The notes: generated by a model from the sequence alone, not told the origin. Shown: positions 21,113-31,188, numbered from the stretch's first letter. The stretch is 31,188 bases of DNA from Priapulus caudatus (GCF_000485595.1 NW_014577474.1:1-31188), one strand, 5' to 3'. A program made the numbers and translations.

Positions 21113-21581
21113 GTGTCAGTAGGGATAATATTAAACGGTGATTTTTTTAGTCTTAGTATGTCACGTAATTATCTTTTACAAAACATTATCGAAATATATA
21201 CTTGTGGAATGTCTTTCCAGATCATTTCTGTATCGTTGTATATTGACGTTAGTCACACAGCCTGGTCGGGTTACAAGTACAGTGTCAGTAAGTTAATAAT
21301 CATTGCAGACATTCGCCGAATGTATGTGTTATTTGGTCCAATACTGAATACACTCAAATCGCCGTAGTGAAAATGAGTGTATAGATCTAGATCTAGTTAA
21401 CAAACAGTGCCACTGAATGGTTTTACTGTTCACCTCTCAATCGGGTTACTATTATTAATAACTAGGCCTATTATCTCTGCTGGGATAATGATGTACGTCT
21501 AGATTAATGTCACAGAGACTAAGACAGTTGACCTGCACATGAGTTATCTGTCACTAAATTTAATATTGAAGTCTTCACCAT

Positions 21582-21689
21582 TGTCATGTATGGTTAACAC
21601 AGTACCAGCAGGTGCTGCCCTCTATGTTATAAATAAATACAGCCTTCTATCATGGCGGTCACATAACCAAGCATTGTACACATATTATA
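21582..21689 (+). repeat. 5' LTR of element C
   Basis: AATAAA lies at about 21632. It contains ATCATGGCGGT near 21651, another YY1-like word. It is followed directly by TGGTGTCAGAA (21690-21700), the primer-binding site, whose first 11 bases agree with the leucine-tRNA type. Confidence 0.93.
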
Positions 21690-21728
21690 TGGTGTCAGAA
21701 TCGGACGAATCCAGCTTGCTAAATAGTT

Positions 21729-22540
21729 ATGGAAGTCTTTAAACCACCTCCAGAGCTAGACTTAGGGTCGAAGAATTTAGCGGAAGCATGGAGAGAGTAT
21801 GAACAGGCATTTGACCTGTTTATGATAGCATCTGAAAGATCAAACAAGCCATCCGAGGTACAAGTGGCCACATTGCTAGCCACCATTGGTCAAGATGCCA
21901 GACGTGTTTACAACACCTTTGAAGTGACAGAGGCTGAAAAGACCTCAGTGTCATCAAAGAACTCTTCAGAGCCTATTGTGAGCCGAAGAAGAACATCACT
22001 TATCTACGACATGTATTCTTCACCCGAAATCAGGAAAAAGGGGAAAGCGTAGATATGTATGTAACTGAATTGAAAAACAAGGCTAAGCATTGCGAGTTTG
22101 GAAGCCTCCTAGATAGTCTTATCAGAGACAGGATAGTCTGTGGTATATTAAATGAAGGAGTACGCGCTCGTCTGTTGCGTGAGTCAGAACTGACTTTAGG
22201 TAAAGCTATAGACCTATGCCGTGCACAGGAATTTAGTGAGGCACAAATGAGTTCATTGAGTGCGGGAATTAGCAGTGAAGCAGTTCACATGATACGATCG
22301 ACTAGAACCGGTTATAAAGCAAAACCGAAGTTTCCCACAGCAAGCCGAGTGTCTACAGCTTCCGAGCCTGTAAAATCGTGCAGGAACTGTAACAGTAAAC
22401 ATGAGTATGCAAAATGCCCAGCATATGGTAAAACATGTTATAAGCTGCGGAGGCCAAAACCACTACTCACAAGTGTTGATCGGTTCGAACGCAAAAAGGC
22501 GAAACCAAGGATGAGAAAAAGTACGAAACAGTTGATGTAG
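21729..22540 (+). pseudogene. gag: gag of element C, frameshifted
   Basis: The frame opens at an ATG at 21729 (M-E-V-F-K-P-P-P-E-L-D), 40 bp after the LTR. The first part shows W-R-E-Y-E-Q-A-F-D-L-F, the capsid-like start of Gypsy gag. A frameshift near 21955-22050 moves the protein to the frame that ends at 22540. That part has a helical capsid region (D-M-Y-V-T-E-L-K onward) and a nucleocapsid zinc knuckle Cys-x2-Cys-x3-His-x4-Cys at 22379-22417. A second knuckle begins at 22435 but is put out of frame by one base: C-G-G-Q-N-H-Y reads in the next frame. Apart from these shifts it is largely clean, in contrast to the middle of pol. Confidence 0.85.
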
Positions 22541-22899
22541 ATGACAGACAGACGAGTTGCTTTATAGCTGTTGGCGTATTGACAGGTGATGACTCGTGCC
22601 GACGAATGCTTGAAACAGGTGAGCATTAATCAACACGCAGTAAAGCCGTAAGATCTGAGATACAGGCGCACAGAGCCAATGTGTCTACCTGAAGCCCGAC
22701 ATTTGAATAATGTGAGTCATCATCCACTTGTGTTGCCAGAACTAAAATAAACTGGTAGCATATGAACAAATGCAGAATGTCAACGCTAGGCGTGGTAAAG
22801 TTGCATGTCAGTATCGCAAGCACAAGTCATAGAACTGAGAGTTCTACAGTCGTGCGTGACCAGTGAACCAGCTGTTTGGTCATCGTCCATGTAACTGAC

Positions 22900-24480
22900 C
22901 TAACATTGTTAAACGTGTACACTGTGGTAGAAACCTAAGACTCCCCAGATATGAAGTATGCTTTACTGTCGGAGTACAGTTTATGGCGATGGTGTTTTGA
23001 GGTCTCGGTCGAATGCCTGGAGAACACCATATTGTCACCTGCCACAACCACGGTTTCACCGGGTCGTAGAGCGCTCCAGATAGGTAACATTAGGCGCTAC
23101 GAGATAGGTTCAGGAGGAAATGATACATGGATCGAATGGCGCGGGGTAGAGGTCATCGTCAAGGTTGATGAAGCCACCGATTGGCGTAAGCACGTTGCGT
23201 GATAGTCAACAAACCCGATATGGCAAGTTTAGGTATTTGCGTTGAATGATCAATCTGCAATGCGCGATTCGGCAGTGAACACATCCTATGGCGACTAACG
23301 ATAAAATTGCAACACAGTGTGGAAACGGGCGAAGTATTTCGTCAAGTTTCGATGCTGACTTCGGGATTTGGCAAATCGTTCTCCGACAAGCGAAAGCTCG
23401 AAATTGACGACATTTCAATACTCCGTTCGGAGATTATCGGCTTCCTGCCGTTTACCGTTCGGATCAGTTTCGCACCAAGGTCTTCTGATAAAAAGATGAA
23501 TGAAATACTACGGAGGACCTGGCACACATGTAGCATGTATCGTAAGCTTATGATGTCGCTTGTATGCGGGTAATTACAGTGGATGAAGCACAAATGTGCA
23601 TTCGAGATATGGCTGCAAACATCGTGTGACAATGGCATCCCCCCCCCCCCCCCCCCCCCCCCACACTTAATAGTAGCAAACTTACACTAACTGGAACAGG
23701 AAGTGAACTATTGCGGGCACATCATCGGGAAAGAAGGACTTAAGGCAGACGCCAGAGAAAATCAGTGGCAGTCACACAAATGCCAGAACCAGAGCACAAA
23801 AGTGCAGTGATGCGATTTCCTGGGCATTGGTACAGTATTTTGGGAAAGTTTCTTCCAAATCTGTCAGAGGTAACACAGAACCTCTGCGGCCAGCTTACAC
23901 GTACAAAGATGTTGCGTAGCACCGGGAAGCACAACCCAAGAGCTAGTTTGAGAAAACGAAGAAGCTAGGTGTCCGAAGCTCCTGTGTTGAAATTGTTTGA
24001 CAACGAGAAACCTGTCACATTATCATTGGATGCGAGTTCGTTTGGACTGGGTGCGGTGTTACTGCAAAGACGAGAGACCAGTCGTCATATGCATCAAGAG
24101 CGATGAATGACATGCAACGAACGATATGCGCAAATTGAACGTGAACTACTCGCAGTTGTATTTGGAACGCAGAAGTTTTATGATATACATAATATGGTCG
24201 CAAAGTCATTATTGAACGGACCATAAACCACTGATCTCGATATGTGCGAAGCCGATTTATCGAATTACGGCACGACTTCAAGGCATGTGCATGACACTGC
24301 AAAAACGTACAGTTCGAAATTTTGTACACAAACCTGGAAAAAGATGCATGTTGCCGATGCACATCAGTCGTGCCTGTCTCAATGAAAAGGTTCACTGCCA
24401 GGAGTTGAAGTTTGTAGTATTTGAGGAACATCTACCGATCACACCGCAATGCCTGAACAGTTCAGGGAAGCAACCCAATC
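22900..24480 (+). pseudogene. pol: Reverse transcriptase / RNase H remnant of element C
   Basis: Fragments in several frames: the N-terminal reverse transcriptase part at about 22970-23200, including V-E-V-I-V-K-V-D-E; D-A-D-F-G-I-W-Q-I at about 23352-23378 (the region of catalytic box A); F-N-T-P-F-G-D-Y near 23415-23440 in another frame; and a damaged position near 23545-23570 where the Y-x-D-D box should be, which I cannot read intact. An RNase H block L-D-A-S-S-F-G-L-G-A-V-L-L-Q is at about 24027-24070. A poly-C run at 23639-23662 interrupts the thumb region. Many stops; dead. Confidence 0.75.
23639..23662. repeat. Poly-C run
   Basis: 24 consecutive C inside the reverse transcriptase remnant of element C. 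Length is assembly-sensitive. Confidence 0.9.
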
Positions 24481-24498
24481 TGATCAGTTTGCAGAAAC

Positions 24499-25766
24499 GT
24501 GCATGCGGCAGTCATGACTGGATGGCCGACAAGCAAGTGCCATATTGATCCAGAACTGGGCAGATATAGGACATATCGAGATGAGATCACAGTGATCGAT
24601 GGAATCGCGTACCGAGGGCAACGCATCATACTCATAGTGCCTTCAAAATTACGCCATGAAATGCTGCAGATAATCCATGAATCCCACCTAGGGATGGTGA
24701 AATGTAAACGCCGTGCTCGGGATCTGCTGTATTGGCCGAGCATGAATGATGATGTTGAGCAGATGATCACTCCTTGCAAAGTGTGCTTAGAAATCCGCAA
24801 AGCAAACTGTAAAGAGCCATTGATACCACACGGGATACCAGATCGTCCGTGGGCAGAAGTAGGTGCGGACCTATTTCATTTCCGTTAGCGAGACTACTTA
24901 ATCTGTGTCGATTACTATTCGAAGTATCGGAATAGTACTGCTTGACAACGAGCAGAGTAGAGCGACAATCAATGCATTCAAATCTATATTTGCACGTCAC
25001 GGGATACAGACACCGTCTTCAGCGACAATGGACCGCAGTTTCTAGCAGAACAGAGTTCAGAGACTATACGAAGGACTGGGGTTTTGTACATGACACGTCA
25101 AGCCCGGGTTATCCACAGTCGAATGGACAAGCAGAGCGCTATGTACAAACCGTAAAAAACGTGCTGAAGAAAGCAGAAGCAGTTGGTGGTGATATATATC
25201 TGGCCTTGATGGCATATCGGGATACGCCACTAGAGGGTGTTGACAAAAGCCCGTCACAGTTACTCATGGGCCGCAGGCTGAAAACGAGGGTGCCAGTCAC
25301 AAAAGCAGTCCTGAAACCATCAGTAGACTTGTCTGGTGAAGACCATGCACGTCTAAAGGCTCGGCAAAAAGTCTACAAGAAACACTACGACAAAACGACC
25401 AAGCCGTTGACTCAACTAACACCAGGAGAAGTCGTTAGGTACAGGAAAACAGAGAGGACGCCATGGGAACCTGCAAAGGTGAATCATGTCTACGAGGCAC
25501 AAAACCGTTCGTACATCCTAGACGTCAACGGGAAACAGTTGCGCAGGAACCGTAGAGACATTATTCAAACTGGAGAACAGACAGTACCTGAACCAGTTCA
25601 TGAAACTGAGGAAGAGATGCAAAACACGGTGGAAGATCGGAGTTCTCAGCGAATTAATTCTAGTTCTGAGACAAACCGAGTTAGTGCTAGTGGTGATGCA
25701 AAACAGCAGGTTACGCGTTCTGGTAGAATCACTAGGAAACCTGCCTATCTTCATGACTATGAATAG
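24499..25766 (+). pseudogene. pol: Integrase of element C, nearly intact
   Basis: Integrase joins the DNA copy to the genome. The frame from 24499 holds the zinc-binding part (I-H-E-S-H-L-G, then L-L-Y-W-P-S-M and C-K-V-C) and the first catalytic Asp in G-A-D-L-F (24868-24870). A TAG stop follows at 24886. The same frame continues through V-D-Y-Y-S and the second Asp in V-F-S-D-N-G (25024-25026). The frame from 24942 takes over after a small indel: the catalytic Glu is in S-N-G-Q-A-E-R (25134-25136). D2 to E is 110 nt, two more than the 108 nt of a D-D-35-E core, so the lesion is a net +2 or -1 shift between them. The C-terminal domain runs cleanly to a TAG at 25764 and ends in an Arg-Lys-Pro tail typical of Gypsy pol ends. 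Confidence 0.88.
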
Positions 25767-25978
25767 TTAAGCTATTGCACTGAATGAATGAAGCATATGT
25801 GTCATGAATCTCTGAATGGTGTTTAAAGTGGAAAGTTTAATTATGTCAGTGTAACAAGCTATATAATCGATCAACCAAAGATTGGAAAATTACCTGTGTT
25901 AATTATAATATTTGTTTGATTGTATTTGGATAGTAACAGTGCAGTTTTAGATACAGTATCATGTAAAACAAAGGGAGA
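25767..25978 (+). other. 3' untranslated region and polypurine tract of element C
   Basis: Short stretch after pol. AAAACAAAGGGAGA immediately before the 3' LTR (about 25965-25978) is the polypurine tract that primes plus-strand DNA. Confidence 0.7.
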
Positions 25979-26086
25979 TGTCATGTATGGTTTACACAGT
26001 ACCAGCAGGTGCTGCCCTCTATGTTATGAATAAATACAGTCTTCTATCATGGCGGTTACATAACCAAGCATTGTACACATATTATA
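25979..26086 (+). repeat. 3' LTR of element C
   Basis: Copy of 21582-21689 with four substitutions, three of them transitions. Confidence 0.93.
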
Positions 26087-26179
26087 ACCATTAGGCATTA
26101 GCAATATCAGATCATGTAATACAAATTATTCAAAGTAAAAAGTGTCTAGAAAGTGATTCGTCGTGAGGATCAACCTATA

Positions 26180-26983
26180 AGGTTTTGATCTATAGAGAAG
26201 TGCTAAAACCGCACGGGCGGTTACACTAATGCTAGCTTCTGTCAGTTATAAGCACTAGAATGAATATTTTCCTGATTTAAATTGTTTTACTTCCTTCCAA
26301 ACATCATGTAAAGCTAGGTTTACACTGCCAACTTTGAGTTGGCGAATTGCCGAATTATACCAACTTCCCAATTAACGCGCTATCAACCGATCTATGAACT
26401 GTGCAGCGCGTTTACACTGACGACTGCGAGTTGGCAACTCGAGCGAGCGGTCAGATTCGACCGCGAGCGTACGTGTGGAGCGATGGATATCTATAGGCAT
26501 TATTGCATTATAAATTCGCGCCAAGCATGGCACGTGTGAGAGTTTTGTGAAGCCTATTAAAAGGCATCTGACAGTTCTGTCTATTTATATTGCAGAAATC
26601 AGAATATGTATGAGAACAAATCTATCTGTCATCAAAGACATTAGCGCAGATGCCAGACACCATATACACGTACATGTACACCATATACATCGCTGCACTC
26701 GGCCATTCAAGCGCACTCACAATTTTTTTTATCGCTTTCTGCCTCTTGTCCCGGTCTCTATATTCAGCCTTGTCTACATAGGGGCCTACCACATGCATTC
26801 AGCCTTCTCATATACGTATATGAGGAGATTTGCCTTCGATTCATCAGAGCATTAATTCCTGGGCAGTCGATCGACTCGCCGTTGACAAATTCTAGACTCA
26901 GGCGAGGAAAACACTACTATATGGCACCAGAGATAGGTTTCTACAGTAAACCACTGGATGCAGCCCACCCGCGGACATTACAT
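26180..26983. other. Intergenic with small inverted words
   Basis: No gene. Two related words start GTTTACACTG (26318 and about 26408), each followed by a GAGTTGGC palindrome (GCCAAC-TTTGA-GTTGGC and GAGTTGGCAACTC). They may be the end of an unidentified DNA transposon. Confidence 0.4.
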
Positions 26984-27003
26984 CAGTGGCGGATTTAGGG
27001 GGG
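26984..27003. mobile_element. Lone hAT-like terminus
   Basis: CAGTGGCGGATTTAGGGGGG is the typical outer end of many hAT transposons and MITEs. The complementary end was not found in the window, so this is a fragment, or the other end has diverged. Confidence 0.5.
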
Positions 27004-27232
27004 TGGATTGACAAATATAATAGTCGCGCAGATATATGCATGATACATGCATGATATGATGCATGGGTTAAATTATGTAATTCATTGAATGGCAAAGCAG
27101 AGGTTACAACCACAGGCACTTGGGACAGAGTCAGTAAAAACTGAAAATAGTATGAACACACATTCACAAATAGGCCCTACTACCGTACCCCTCTGTTACA
27201 GTTCCACTGTTGCGTCACTGTATATCAACTTT

Positions 27233-27376
27233 CCTTCATAAAAACCTATGTAAAAACTAACGCCGAACGCATAAATCGCATATCTCTATATATATATTAT
27301 CATAGCGCCACAGCACACTCGCAGCGGCGAGTGCGAGAGCGTTCGGCGTTAGTTTTTACATAGGTTTTTATGAAGG
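27233..27376. mobile_element. Hairpin element with perfect 38-bp arms
   Basis: 27233-27270 is the exact reverse complement of 27339-27376. The 68-bp centre holds a TA-rich stretch and a small nested hairpin (CACTCGC...GCGAGTG). It is a MITE-like unit; no target duplication is obvious. Confidence 0.85.
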
Positions 27377-27582
27377 CTTTTTTCACAATTCCAAGAAAGA
27401 GTTTTGCTGTTGCCCTTATCCCCACGGTGGTCAACACAACATATTAAATAAATATGACACAGTTCGCATATGACGAACATACGTTCACATTCATAATGAA
27501 CCCACCGTAAAAGTTCCCCGCCCCCCTCTGTACATAGTCATGTCCACACGACAGTTTTTTAATAGACAGAAATAAAGAGGCA
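27377..27582. other. Unassigned
   Basis: Nothing recognisable. Confidence 0.4.
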
Positions 27583-27875
27583 CATGGTGATACGGTCGAC
27601 GGCTCAGCATGGCGACACGGCTACGTGGCAACCGCGCCCACATGCGACGAGCGGGCGACGAGCCCACATGGTGACACGGCTACGTGGCGAGCGCGCCCAC
27701 ATGGTGTAACACGGCCGATACGTGCGACGCGCCACCGACAAGGCGACACGGCAATGTGCGACACGCCGCGACATCGGCGACCACAGAGATGTGGCAGACA
27801 CGCCAATGGCGACATGGGCGACGTGGCGACGCGCGCCACATGGTGACACGGCTACGTGCGACGGCTCCCGACATG
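27583..27875. repeat. GC-rich minisatellite, unit about 32 bp
   Basis: About eight or nine diverged units around CACATGGTGACACGGCTACG plus a GTGGCGAC-rich remainder. Open frames on both strands across it are repeat products. Confidence 0.8.
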
Positions 27876-30800
27876 GGGGGAAATTTAATTTCGATTACCA
27901 GCATGTAACAACAAAATCCCATCAGTAGCCAAGTTGTCAATTTTAGAATGTTTACCATCGTGTACGGTAAGAAAGGCAGTGTTAAAATCTAATAGAAAGA
28001 ACGCATGGCCATGCATAGTTTTTCTTGTTAATATTAAAACTAGACACGTCATTAAGCGCCAGGGATACTTGGCAGTTCAAATGACTACATTTCTTAATCG
28101 ATATTTTCTGTTGGGCAATTGGTATTAAAATTTGTTTAAGGGGGGGGGGGTTCAAGCTTTACTAGTGATGCGCTATCAGGCACAGGCCGGAGAAGACTGC
28201 ACCGAATATGGCGCCGGTACGTGACGTGTGTGTCAGAAACTGCGACGCTGCGCGCCCTCGGGTATGACGCTCTACTTCCTATTCTAATTTCTGTGCTGTG
28301 TACGAGCGTTTCTACTTCTAGTTCTATTTCGTGCGGGAATTAGCCATTTCGCCGGGAAGTCTCGTCGCGCAGTCACGTGAGGTATGTGTCGTAAAAGCCG
28401 GAAAACGGTATAACATACGGAAGAGAATTTACAATGGCAAGTTATTGAGAATGGTGGAATTTGGCAAAGATGTCTAGCCTCCATGACTGTGTAGCCAAAA
28501 TCCCGAGTTATCTACAAAAATCCTTGAGGTCAGTGTTAAAACTACATCGGTCGACGAACATAAACAGAAGTCAGACAAAGACGTATATGCGTTATGGCAC
28601 TGATCTCTATAATATATAATCTGGACGATCTGCAGCCGGATGAATATACGCGCCGAAAGGCGGAAACAGCGCGGCGCTCCCGGCGCTGTTTGATCGAAAT
28701 CGCTGGCCCTCTATTTTAAAACATACCGAGGCCTTGGTATAACAGAAAGCCGCATAATGGTAACATTGAGGAGTTGTGGGCGATTTGCAGAGCCTTTCGA
28801 CTCTGCACGTAGGGCGAGAACTAAGAATCCAAATGGCTCGCTTTATGGTTGCTTTGCGGCTCGGCGCGCGGTCCTTTTTCGTGTAGAAAAATATTTACCT
28901 TTTTCGCTGGTTCATGCCCTTGACGATTCAATTTGGAAGTTATCGCGACGCACATAGATGGCGGGCAACGGAGCTTCCAACTACTGTACCATTTCAAGTT
29001 TTTTTTTTTTTAAACGCTCGGCTCGAGATTTAGACTGCCCGGCGGTGCACAGTTCGACACGCCTAGCGTAACTCACTCAGTGTAGCCAACGACTAGTTGC
29101 TGTAGTGAGAGGTCGCGTTAGTCGGTTCTAGCCTGCATCGGTCTTACCGCTCCGACTTCCGGTATCCATGCTGAACGCAACCATGGTGATGTTCTGATGT
29201 TTGCCTTATGAATTATCAACGATTGTTATCTGGATTCTGGAAAGCTCCCGCCTTCGTGCGCGTCAGCGCGTGGTCGTGGCGTACGTGGCGAGATATCTTC
29301 ACTGCTGTCTCCTGTGTGATTTCGCGTGACCAGTTCTCATTACGAAGCGAGACTTTATGTTTTCATAGATGTCAAGTTAGTCAACATGTTCTTTGAAATG
29401 ATACAAAAGATCGAAGCTGTTGTGGATGAGTATTTGTTGATTGAAATCTTTTGAGAAGCGTAGCGTCAGCATTTTATGCATATATTAACATGCGTCCAGG
29501 CTGCTGCTTATAGCAAAAGACTTCGTCTACCCGCTGCGGTCGAGGGGGGGAGGGCCCTGATGTGCTCTTGTGCAGAAATAACTTTCGCCAGAAAACTTGG
29601 AATCGCCTGCTCGCATTACCTTTTGACGGCTTGGCAACCCTATATAGTACGAGCTGCACCCTCATCCATCAGTCCTACCCAACACAACGTCAATTACACC
29701 GTAGTATATCTTAACCTGCAATACCGTTTCTTGAGCTCAGATCGAATCTATGATCTTTGCAGTTGGCAGCCTTGATCTTGGCAGTGCAGACCTTGCAGTC
29801 ATACACGATATGTACAGTCTCTGCTCGGTGTTATTTACATTACATCAATTATCCATAGTGACGGGAAGTTGTAGCTTGCAAGTAGTTGTAGGTGTACGGC
29901 ACTGTGCTGTATTTCTGATCCATGACGTGATATAGCTAAGGCTAGTAATAGTAAGTGTACTGGGACCGTAAAATTAACCCACTAATGTACATACTAATTC
30001 AGTTAAGGGCCTCATGCGTAATACAGAATGAAAAACCCTGAGGGGCTGAGTGTTCCAATTCTGATTTATAATACAGGTTATTTTTAAGCAATGCCTATAG
30101 CCTAGAGTCCGGTAACATATAATACGCATGTATTGCAGATGTATGTGTTGTGCGGCGTTATGCATGTATTGCTACGTGATTCTCGCCTTGCTTAGTCACT
30201 CGTATGGGTATCGAGGTGGGAGCGAGTCCAAGTCTATATAGGCCTTTGTCCTTGCAGGCCATTTCCATTAGCTGGGCAGTGTTTGCGCGAACGCGAGAAT
30301 TTCGATCAGTCTTTTGGTGATTTTGCGTCACACAGCTCGGTCGAGAGAGAGAATTGTTTTTATAACCAGAGTCCAACACTGGTTCACGTCCCCAAATGTC
30401 TACCCTCTGTGTCCCCCACTAAATTGCGGGCACTGTTTCGCTGGGCAGCTTACTGGATTCGTGCGCCGCGCCAATTATTCGGCGCACGCAAGTCCATAGC
30501 TGAGCGGTGGACAACTGTCGTAGGACGTTCCCAGCGGTCGCGTGCGCCTTGCGCGGAATTCGCGCGCAAGATCTGCGGCTTATAGCGGCGTTTGGGATCA
30601 ACACCTCTTTCGGGCAACGGCTGTCTCTGATATCCGTCTTGATCTTAGGATGCAACTTAGCCTGATCACGCGACTTACATCTGAAGTGTACGACGCCACA
30701 GCGGCCATCATTCCACCTACTCCATAAAGCTGACTGCCGGTCTGTGCCCACAACATTTCAAAAATGAAAATAAGAAACGCGACTTATTGTCTTATTTCAA

Positions 30801-31188
30801 TTAGCATGAAAAAAAACTTTGATCCATACTTAGAGATTATATAAATATGGCATATGTATGATAATCATGGTATGCAGCTATAAGAAAAAGAAAATACACT
30901 TAATTATAATAATTTTGTCACGTGACGTACAGAGTCACGTGCCTAGCTGTCCGCAGCCTTATTCTACCAATTATAAAATAATTTCTTGTTACCATTCGTA
31001 TGAAAACAAACTTTGATGAATGCGCGCATGAAACAGAAGTTTGACAGTCTGCAGCGGATATGCGCGCGAGAGACGCGCAAACGCGGACTTGGCGCAGTTC
31101 TCTACACGGACTTCGCTGCCCCTTCCATCACCTTCAAACGGTTTTAATTCATTATAGAGGCAAGCAGCCAAGTTTCGGCTGAAGTTGA
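27876..31188. other. Intergenic, no gene recognised
   Basis: Short open frames only (for example 28757-28957 and 30283-30585), in CpG-rich DNA and without similarity I can name. A G run lies at 28140, a T run at 29000, a small GC hairpin at 28664-28691 and another at about 30458-30487 (GTGCGCCG...CGGCGCAC). The CpG-rich parts (28180-28400, 28620-28960, 30440-30600) could be promoters or old repeats. Confidence 0.4.
30917..30941. promoter_or_regulatory. Two adjacent CACGTG boxes
   Basis: GTCACGTGAC at 30917-30926 and GTCACGTG at 30934-30941, 17 bp apart. The first is a full ten-base palindrome matching the E-box/CLEAR type bound by bHLH-zip factors. A regulatory role is inferred; no gene start is visible nearby. 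Confidence 0.35.

Larger units (their letters stand above)
21582..26086 (+). mobile_element. Ty3/Gypsy-like LTR retrotransposon C, partly readable
   Basis: 108-bp LTRs (21582-21689 and 25979-26086) begin TGTCATG, end ATTATA and differ at four positions. The 5-bp duplication ACCAT lies at 21577-21581 and 26087-26091. The interior carries gag with a zinc knuckle, reverse transcriptase, RNase H and integrase in Ty3/Gypsy order, all on the plus strand. It is unrelated in LTR sequence to element B. Confidence 0.92.
15707..26179. mobile_element. Large foldback (inverted-repeat) element split by two LTR retrotransposons
   Basis: The left arm is 15707-15747 plus 20507-20896. The right arm is 21239-21581 plus 26092-26179. 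Read in reverse complement the two arms align over 431 bp each with about a dozen mismatches (about 97% by eye). Outer ends are TATAGG(C/T)TGATCC, compatible with a TA target site. Without its insertions the element would be about 1.1 kb. No transposase frame is seen, so it is a non-autonomous foldback, or an inverted duplication of a repeat. Confidence 0.8.

Noticed and set aside
27583-27875. CRISPR-like array
   Set aside because: The units are contiguous tandem repeats without unique spacers, and the context is an animal genome.
28757-28957. 66-codon basic open frame in CpG-rich DNA
   Set aside because: No similarity, no splice context I can defend, and a length expected by chance in GC-rich DNA.
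30283-30751. Overlapping frames on both strands near the right end
   Set aside because: CpG-rich sequence with few stops; no recognisable domain in any frame.

Overview
The window looks like a repeat-rich stretch of an animal genome, most likely a marine invertebrate. It is not bacterial: there are no operons or Shine-Dalgarno spacing. It holds a CR1-like LINE, three LTR retrotransposons with very short LTRs, several small inverted-repeat (MITE-like) elements, and micro- and minisatellites. I found no convincing host gene, no tRNA or rRNA, and no CRISPR array. The taxonomic guess rests only on repeat content and is weak.

Layout. 300-4475: LTR element A (LTRs of 103 and 108 bp) with a broken gag, a large GA microsatellite and an Arg-rich 3' part, but no pol I can recognise. 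4524-4636: an AT-rich hairpin. About 4870-11950: a CR1-like LINE with an intact ORF1 (PHD finger plus SGNH esterase) and a dead ORF2 (APE endonuclease, reverse transcriptase, C-terminal region). ORF2 is broken by frameshifts, an 8-bp tandem duplication, a base inserted between the two catalytic Asp codons, a 142-bp poly-G tract and a 648-bp TA-flanked DNA element. 12540-13500: a noisy minisatellite. About 13560-14625: a decayed copy of a repeat-associated protein family with a PIN/FEN-like acidic pattern, ending in a GAT microsatellite.

15707-26179 is the most striking part. It is a long inverted repeat (foldback) with 431-bp arms about 97% identical. A Ty3/Gypsy-like element (B, 15748-20501, 5-bp duplication ACTTT) sits in the left arm. 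A different one (C, 21582-26086, 5-bp duplication ACCAT) sits in the right arm. Each arm preserves the empty site of the other arm's insertion. The loop of the foldback carries a third insertion, a 112-bp hairpin with an 8-bp target duplication (hAT-like MITE). Element B has almost identical LTRs around a badly decayed body. Element C keeps readable gag and integrase ends around a broken reverse transcriptase.

26180-31188 is mostly unassigned. It contains a lone hAT-like end, a hairpin with perfect 38-bp arms, a GC-rich minisatellite and a pair of CACGTG boxes. Working together, the gene products here are copy-and-paste machineries: gag/pol for A-C, ORF1/ORF2 for the LINE. No element in the window appears able to move by itself.
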